From: Hyphochytrium catenoides
Taxonomy: Eukaryota > Sar > Hyphochytriomycetes > Hyphochytriales > Hyphochytriaceae
Direction: 5' to 3'
Assembly: GCA_900088475.1 (NCBI GenBank)
Contig: FLMG01004215.1
Location: forward strand, 108,238-172,237
DNA length: 64,000 bases
A model generated the notes under the pieces. The model saw only the letters and a program-made list of their open reading frames with translations. It ran no database searches and was not told where the DNA came from. This document shows, piece by piece, positions 59,901-64,000 of this stretch. A program made the translations under genes and the position numbers. Position 1 is the first letter of the stretch. Every line of letters starts with the position of its first letter.

Positions 59901-62362
59901 GGCACGCGATTTGCCATATTCGGGCTTGGTGACCGCCACTACTGGCCACGGCCAGATGAGAAGCATTACTTCTGTAAGGCAGCCAAGGACATAGATGTTA
60001 AACTGGAAGAGCTAGGCGGAGAGAGAATGGTACGCTGTGGGCTAGGGGACGATCAGGACGCAGATGGTCCTGAAACAGAGTTTGAAGCCTGGAGACCGGA
60101 GTTCTGGGAAGCTCTAGGTGTAGGAGGGGCAGCCGGTGTTGAACTTGCTCCCAAGAAGACCAACGAAGACATCAAGGTCAAAAGTAACTTCCTACGAGGG
60201 ACTATAGCGGAGGGCTTGCAGGACGCTTCCACGGGCTCTTTGTCTGCTGACGATCAGCAGCTAACTAAGTTCCACGGAATTTATCAGCAAGATAACAGAG
60301 ACATCAGGCAAGAAAGAAAGGCAGCGGGCATGGAGCCAGCGTACTCGTTCATGATCCGTGTGAGAGTGCCCGGAGGAGTCACTACTCCGGAGCAATGGCT
60401 GGCAATGGATGAGCTGGCTGATGTGTACGCGAACGGTACCTTGAAGTTGACCACAAGGCAAGCGTATCAATTGCACGGCGTGATCAAGAAGCACCTCAAG
60501 AAGACTATTCAGGGTGAGGAAGTCGTCATGGTCTTATGTCCTGGCGTACTTTGGAGGTTCTGACATTGTCTTCTGATGTTTAGGTATCAATCGGTCTCTA
60601 ATGGACACGCTGGCAGCATGCGGTGATGTCAATAGAAACGTTATGTGCAATGTCACTCCTGAGGTATCCTCTGTCCATGCTGAAGTGGTAGAGATCTCCA
60701 AGCAGCTCTCAGCGCACCTCAGTCCTCAGACTAGCGCCTACCATGAGATCTGGCTAGACAAGAAGCTCGTTGCAGGCACACAGGACGTAGAACCCATCTA
60801 TGGAGCAACCTACCTGCCAAGAAAGTTCAAAATTGCAATTGCTGTTCCGCCCAGCAATGACGTAGACGTCTTTGCTCACTGCTTGGGCTTCATTGCAGTT
60901 ATTGCCTACGGAAAACTGATTGGCTTCAATGTGTCAGTGGGTGGCGGTATGGGAATGACCCATGGCAACAGGGCGACATTCCCTCGCTTGGCAGACGTTA
61001 TGGCATTCTGCACGCCCGATCAGGTGGGCCAAAGGAGATGTGTCTTTTGCTTCATCTCTCTTCGGACAACTCACACTCTCTCTTGTCCCTTAAGGTCTGC
61101 GATGTAGCAGAGAAGATTGTCACCATTCAACGCGACTACGGAGACAGGAAGAACCGGAAGCACGCGCGCTTTAAGTACACGGTTGGGGATCTGGGTGTGC
61201 CATTTATCAAAGCTGAGCTGGAGAAAAGATTAGGGTACAAGCTTCAGGAGCCCAAGCCCTTCAAGTTTACGACGACAGGCGACCGCTTTGGATGGACTAA
61301 AGGCGCCAATGACACGTGGAACTATACCATGTTCGTCGAGGGAGGTAAGGAATGCGGCCACGAAGCAATGCTATGGCTGATAATGGTAGATCGTTGTGTG
61401 GAGCGATGTCTCACTTCTGCTACTTCTCTGTCCCCGTTTATGGTCTCTATGGTATACCTCTGGTCTTCAGGGCGAGTGATTGATCACGAAGAGTATCCGT
61501 TAAAGACAGCGCTCAGAGAAATAGCGAAGATACATGACGGGGACTTTAGACTGACAGCGAACCAGAACCTTGTGATTGGGAATGTCAAATCTGCGAAAAA
61601 GGTAAATGCATGGCCTTTGTCTCGCCGTCGCCCTCTTTGCATAGCTTTAAGTCTTTTCTCTTGTTCATGCTGGTTCTTTGTTACGCACATCTGCTGATCC
61701 ACCATTTCATTGTATGATCCTTTTAGGCTCTTATTGATAGCACACTCAAGAGCTTTGGGGTGGGCAACAATGCTCACACAGGCCTTCGCCTGAACTCAAT
61801 CGCTTGCGCAGCTCTTCCGCTGTGTGCGCTCGCCTTTGCTGAGGCCGAGCGATACCTTCCCTCGCTTATTGATCGGTTGGACGAGGTGATAGAGGCTGCG
61901 GGGCTAAGGGAGCAAGACATCATTATCCGCATGACTGGCTGCCCTAATGGCTGTGGCAGACCCTACTTAGGAGAGATCGGCTTCGTAGGCAAGGCTCCTG
62001 GTAAGGCAATTACTACTTTGAATGCCGCTATGCGGACGTTCCAGTGCTGAAAATTCCGCCTTCAGGTTGGTCTTGTCTCACTCGCATGGCTTCCCTCTGT
62101 TTTCTTGTTAGGCATCTACAACCTTTATCTGGGCGCCGGTCATGGCGGCGAGCGACTGAACAAGCTCTACCGAGACGGTGTGAATGAAGACCAAATAATA
62201 GAGGAGCTGACACCAATTATTCAGAGATATGCCAGAGAGAGAGAGGAGAATGAGAACTTTGGCGATTTTGTGATTCGCGCAGGCTATGTCAAGCCCTGTC
62301 TAGCGGCACCTTTGGTCCCTGTGAGGGCACCGGGGGAGACCTTCCATGACGTGGACTTTTAG
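56927..62362 (+). CDS. Assimilatory sulfite reductase beta subunit (Met5 type)
   Basis: Siroheme/4Fe-4S enzyme reducing sulfite to sulfide. Ten exons in phase give 1536 residues: 56927-56974, 57046-57095, 57167-57318, 57344-58993, 59149-60513, 60584-61023, 61095-61344, 61471-61601, 61727-62000 and 62112-62362. The order matches yeast Met5: an N-terminal pyruvate-ferredoxin-oxidoreductase-like region ([36 protein letters not shown]), a flavodoxin domain ([39 protein letters not shown], about 800-960), then the reductase ([31 protein letters not shown]). The cluster cysteines are visible in [10 protein letters not shown] (C1389, C1395) and [11 protein letters not shown] (C1434, C1438). Fungi pair this subunit with the Met10 flavoprotein, which is not in the window. 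Plants instead use a shorter ferredoxin-dependent enzyme. Confidence 0.95.
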
Positions 62363-62515
62363 AGCATTCTTTTATGAGCATCCGCTCCCCAGCTCTTCTC
62401 CTGTTCCTCGTTCCTGTACCTAGAGCCCTAAGCCTTCCCACTCATACCATAAATTTATTAAATCGTAGCGTTATGTGAGCTATCATGGTTCACAGCCCTT
62501 CCTGCCGCAGCTCTC

Positions 62516-63588
62516 TCATCTGTCACTGCTCCCTAAGCCTCTTCCTGCCGCACTCTGCTCCTTGTCTGGCTTGATGAATACCTCAAACATCTTCAGAGTG
62601 ACCTCGGGCTGGTCGAGTGGAGCCTGAAGAGCGGCGGAATGAGTATTCTATTCTGTACAATTAATTGCCTATGCATGCCCTTCAAAGACCAAGAAGCACA
62701 CTTCATAGCTCTTAAACTGCTACCAAAGGCCTATTCATGTCGTTGTCCTTTCCCCATCCACTACTGTTCAACTCCTCTTTTCTCTTTGGTCCCATCAGAC
62801 TTACCATATGGCCAGCATCGATAATCCTGAGAAAGGACAAGCCCTCGGCCGATTTCCCTTCTGCGACGCTCTTGCCATGAAGGTTCCAAACCTGGCTCGG
62901 AGCTGACCTAAAGGCCTCACTTCCATGCCATTCTAACTTCTCTGTCCATTGTTTCGAGCCTAACCAGTTGCACATGAGATCGGCGTCACCATTGTACACT
63001 AAGACGCGCACACCAGCATCCTGGCATAAGAAGGACAACCGTTAAATTAGCTTCACACTATTCGGAGTGACGCTCCACGGAAGATAGAGATTGACATAAG
63101 GATGTGCCAGCCATGAGGAGAGACCCAGGGTGAAAAGGAACGTGAAAGGGTAAAGGATCCCTTAGAGTGTGTTAACTGCGACACAAAGACCTCATCCAGG
63201 TGCAAGCTAGAGACCGTAGATCAGAAACTTCAGCGATACTCAAGACTTTGGAGCAATCCGGCGCGAGATAGGACTGACGAAGAGGTGAAGAAGAGGAAGA
63301 GCTGAAGAGGAAGCAGGACACTACCAGGAGGTCTGCTACCAGCCTCCGATCATCCAGATAGAAATCAGCGGGAGAGAACCTTGCTCGCACAGCTTCACTG
63401 CACACTTCCCACTTGGTGCCCTCAGAAAGAGGGCCAACACCAATTTTCTCCCGGGTCTCTGCCCTGTTGAAGTAGAGTTCCAGGCTATCGAAGTCATAGC
63501 AAAGAATATGCTCGGCTCGGAAGGAAGACGGACAGCTCTGTCGTATATCGTAAGGATTCCTTTCCGCGCTGTACGCGGTCTCCAGGAT
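62516..63588 (-). CDS. Serine carboxypeptidase (CPY/Kex1 type), 3' part
   Basis: Secretory-pathway serine carboxypeptidase (family S10). Three 3' exons are clear: 63325-63588, 62805-63020 and 62516-62623. They read NPYDIRQSC, then GVGPLSEGTKWEVCSEAV and FYLDDRRLVADLL; next DAGVRVLVYNGDADLMCNWL with the catalytic Asp (the D of GDADLMCN); and DAGHM joined to APLDQPEVTLKMFEVFI with the catalytic His. The catalytic serine (GESYAG) exon must lie upstream. Frames between 63600 and 64000 do not show it, so it is probably beyond the window edge. Short C-terminus with no membrane anchor, so closer to CPY than to Kex1. Confidence 0.85.
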
Positions 63589-63963
63589 CTGCCCATTGAA
63601 CAAGAAATATACACGATATAGCAAGTCAGCAAGAGAGAGCGAAGAGGTGACACGAGAGTGAGGCCTGCTAGTTGAATGCCAAGGAGAGAAGCACGGCGAA
63701 AGCTAAGTGGCAGAAGGTCACATCGGGGCTTGAGCCTAAAGGAGAAGGAGAGAGCATAAGACCAACATCATAAGCAGCAAGACGGACGAAAAGGAACTGG
63801 AAGCAGGTCCAGAGCTGAGAGTGGGGACCGTAGGTGCGATGGAAAGAAAGCCAAAGAATGAGAGTAAGGAAGGATCGATCGATAAGGGAGGAGCCATCTG
63901 AAGCACAGAGAGGAATAGTACTCCGACACTGAGAGAAACGGAGGAGGTACACAGAGGCATATA

Positions 63964-63994
<31 letters not shown>

Positions 63995-64000
63995 GAGAGA
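63964..64000. repeat. (GA)n microsatellite at window end
   Basis: GA/GACA dinucleotide repeat running to the last base of the window, probably continuing beyond it. It lies upstream of the known carboxypeptidase exons, possibly in an intron of that gene. Confidence 0.9.

Overview
The window is nuclear DNA of a microbial eukaryote. It is densely packed with protein genes interrupted by short GT-AG introns (about 50 to 350 bases). I traced most genes exon by exon and checked that reading phase is kept across each junction. TAA, TAG and TGA all act as stops, so the code is standard. The lineage is not certain. A secreted protein rich in PSSGPSSAPS-type repeats, a fungal-type (Met5-like) sulfite reductase and plant-type thiamine domains suggest an alga or heterotrophic protist, perhaps a stramenopile. 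No plastid-specific gene is present.

Layout, left half. 1-1817 (+) is the 3' part of phosphatidylserine decarboxylase. 2066-4592 (-) is an ER Qa-SNARE (syntaxin 18/Ufe1), followed by exons of an unidentified minus-strand gene. 5600-11662 (+) is a UvrD-type helicase in 15 exons. 12608-15090 (-) is a PPR-like organelle protein. 15847-16541 (+) is an Erv1/ALR sulfhydryl oxidase. 16673-17610 (-) is Arl1. 18681-19394 (-) is a FAHD1-like hydrolase. 20084-21365 (+) is a GDP-mannose-type transporter. 21515-22509 (-) is an ARMC1 homologue, with an unidentified helical protein upstream. 24078-25329 (+) is the PP1 catalytic subunit. 25456-25905 (-) is a SWIM-domain (ZSWIM7/Sws1) protein. 26723-27592 (-) is an Aha1 N-domain protein.

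The centrepiece is 28558-34141 (+), a 17-exon gene whose phases join TenA, a HAD phosphatase, ThiD and ThiE into one predicted protein of 1053 residues. It would carry the pyrimidine-salvage, HMP(-P) kinase, thiamine-phosphate synthase and thiamine-phosphate phosphatase steps of thiamine metabolism on one chain. Plants split the same four domains between two proteins (TH1 and TH2).

Right half. 34515-37456 (-) is actin-related protein 4. 38065-39064 (+) is a family-16 methyltransferase. 39113-40158 (-) is COQ4. Next come a tRNA-like element (40674-40752) and a secreted two-domain cysteine-rich repeat protein (41944-43203, -). A gene-poor stretch of about 5.7 kb follows. 48930-50216 (+) is a protein kinase. 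51159-52520 (+) is a polyprenol reductase. 52554-53513 (-) is an ATD/DTD2-like D-aminoacyl-tRNA deacylase. 53799-53869 (-) is tRNA-Thr(UGU).

The right end holds a sulfur-assimilation pair: a uroporphyrinogen-III methyltransferase (siroheme synthesis, 54436-55482, -) divergent from the siroheme-dependent sulfite reductase (56927-62362, +). A truncated serine carboxypeptidase (62516 to beyond 63588, -) closes the window.
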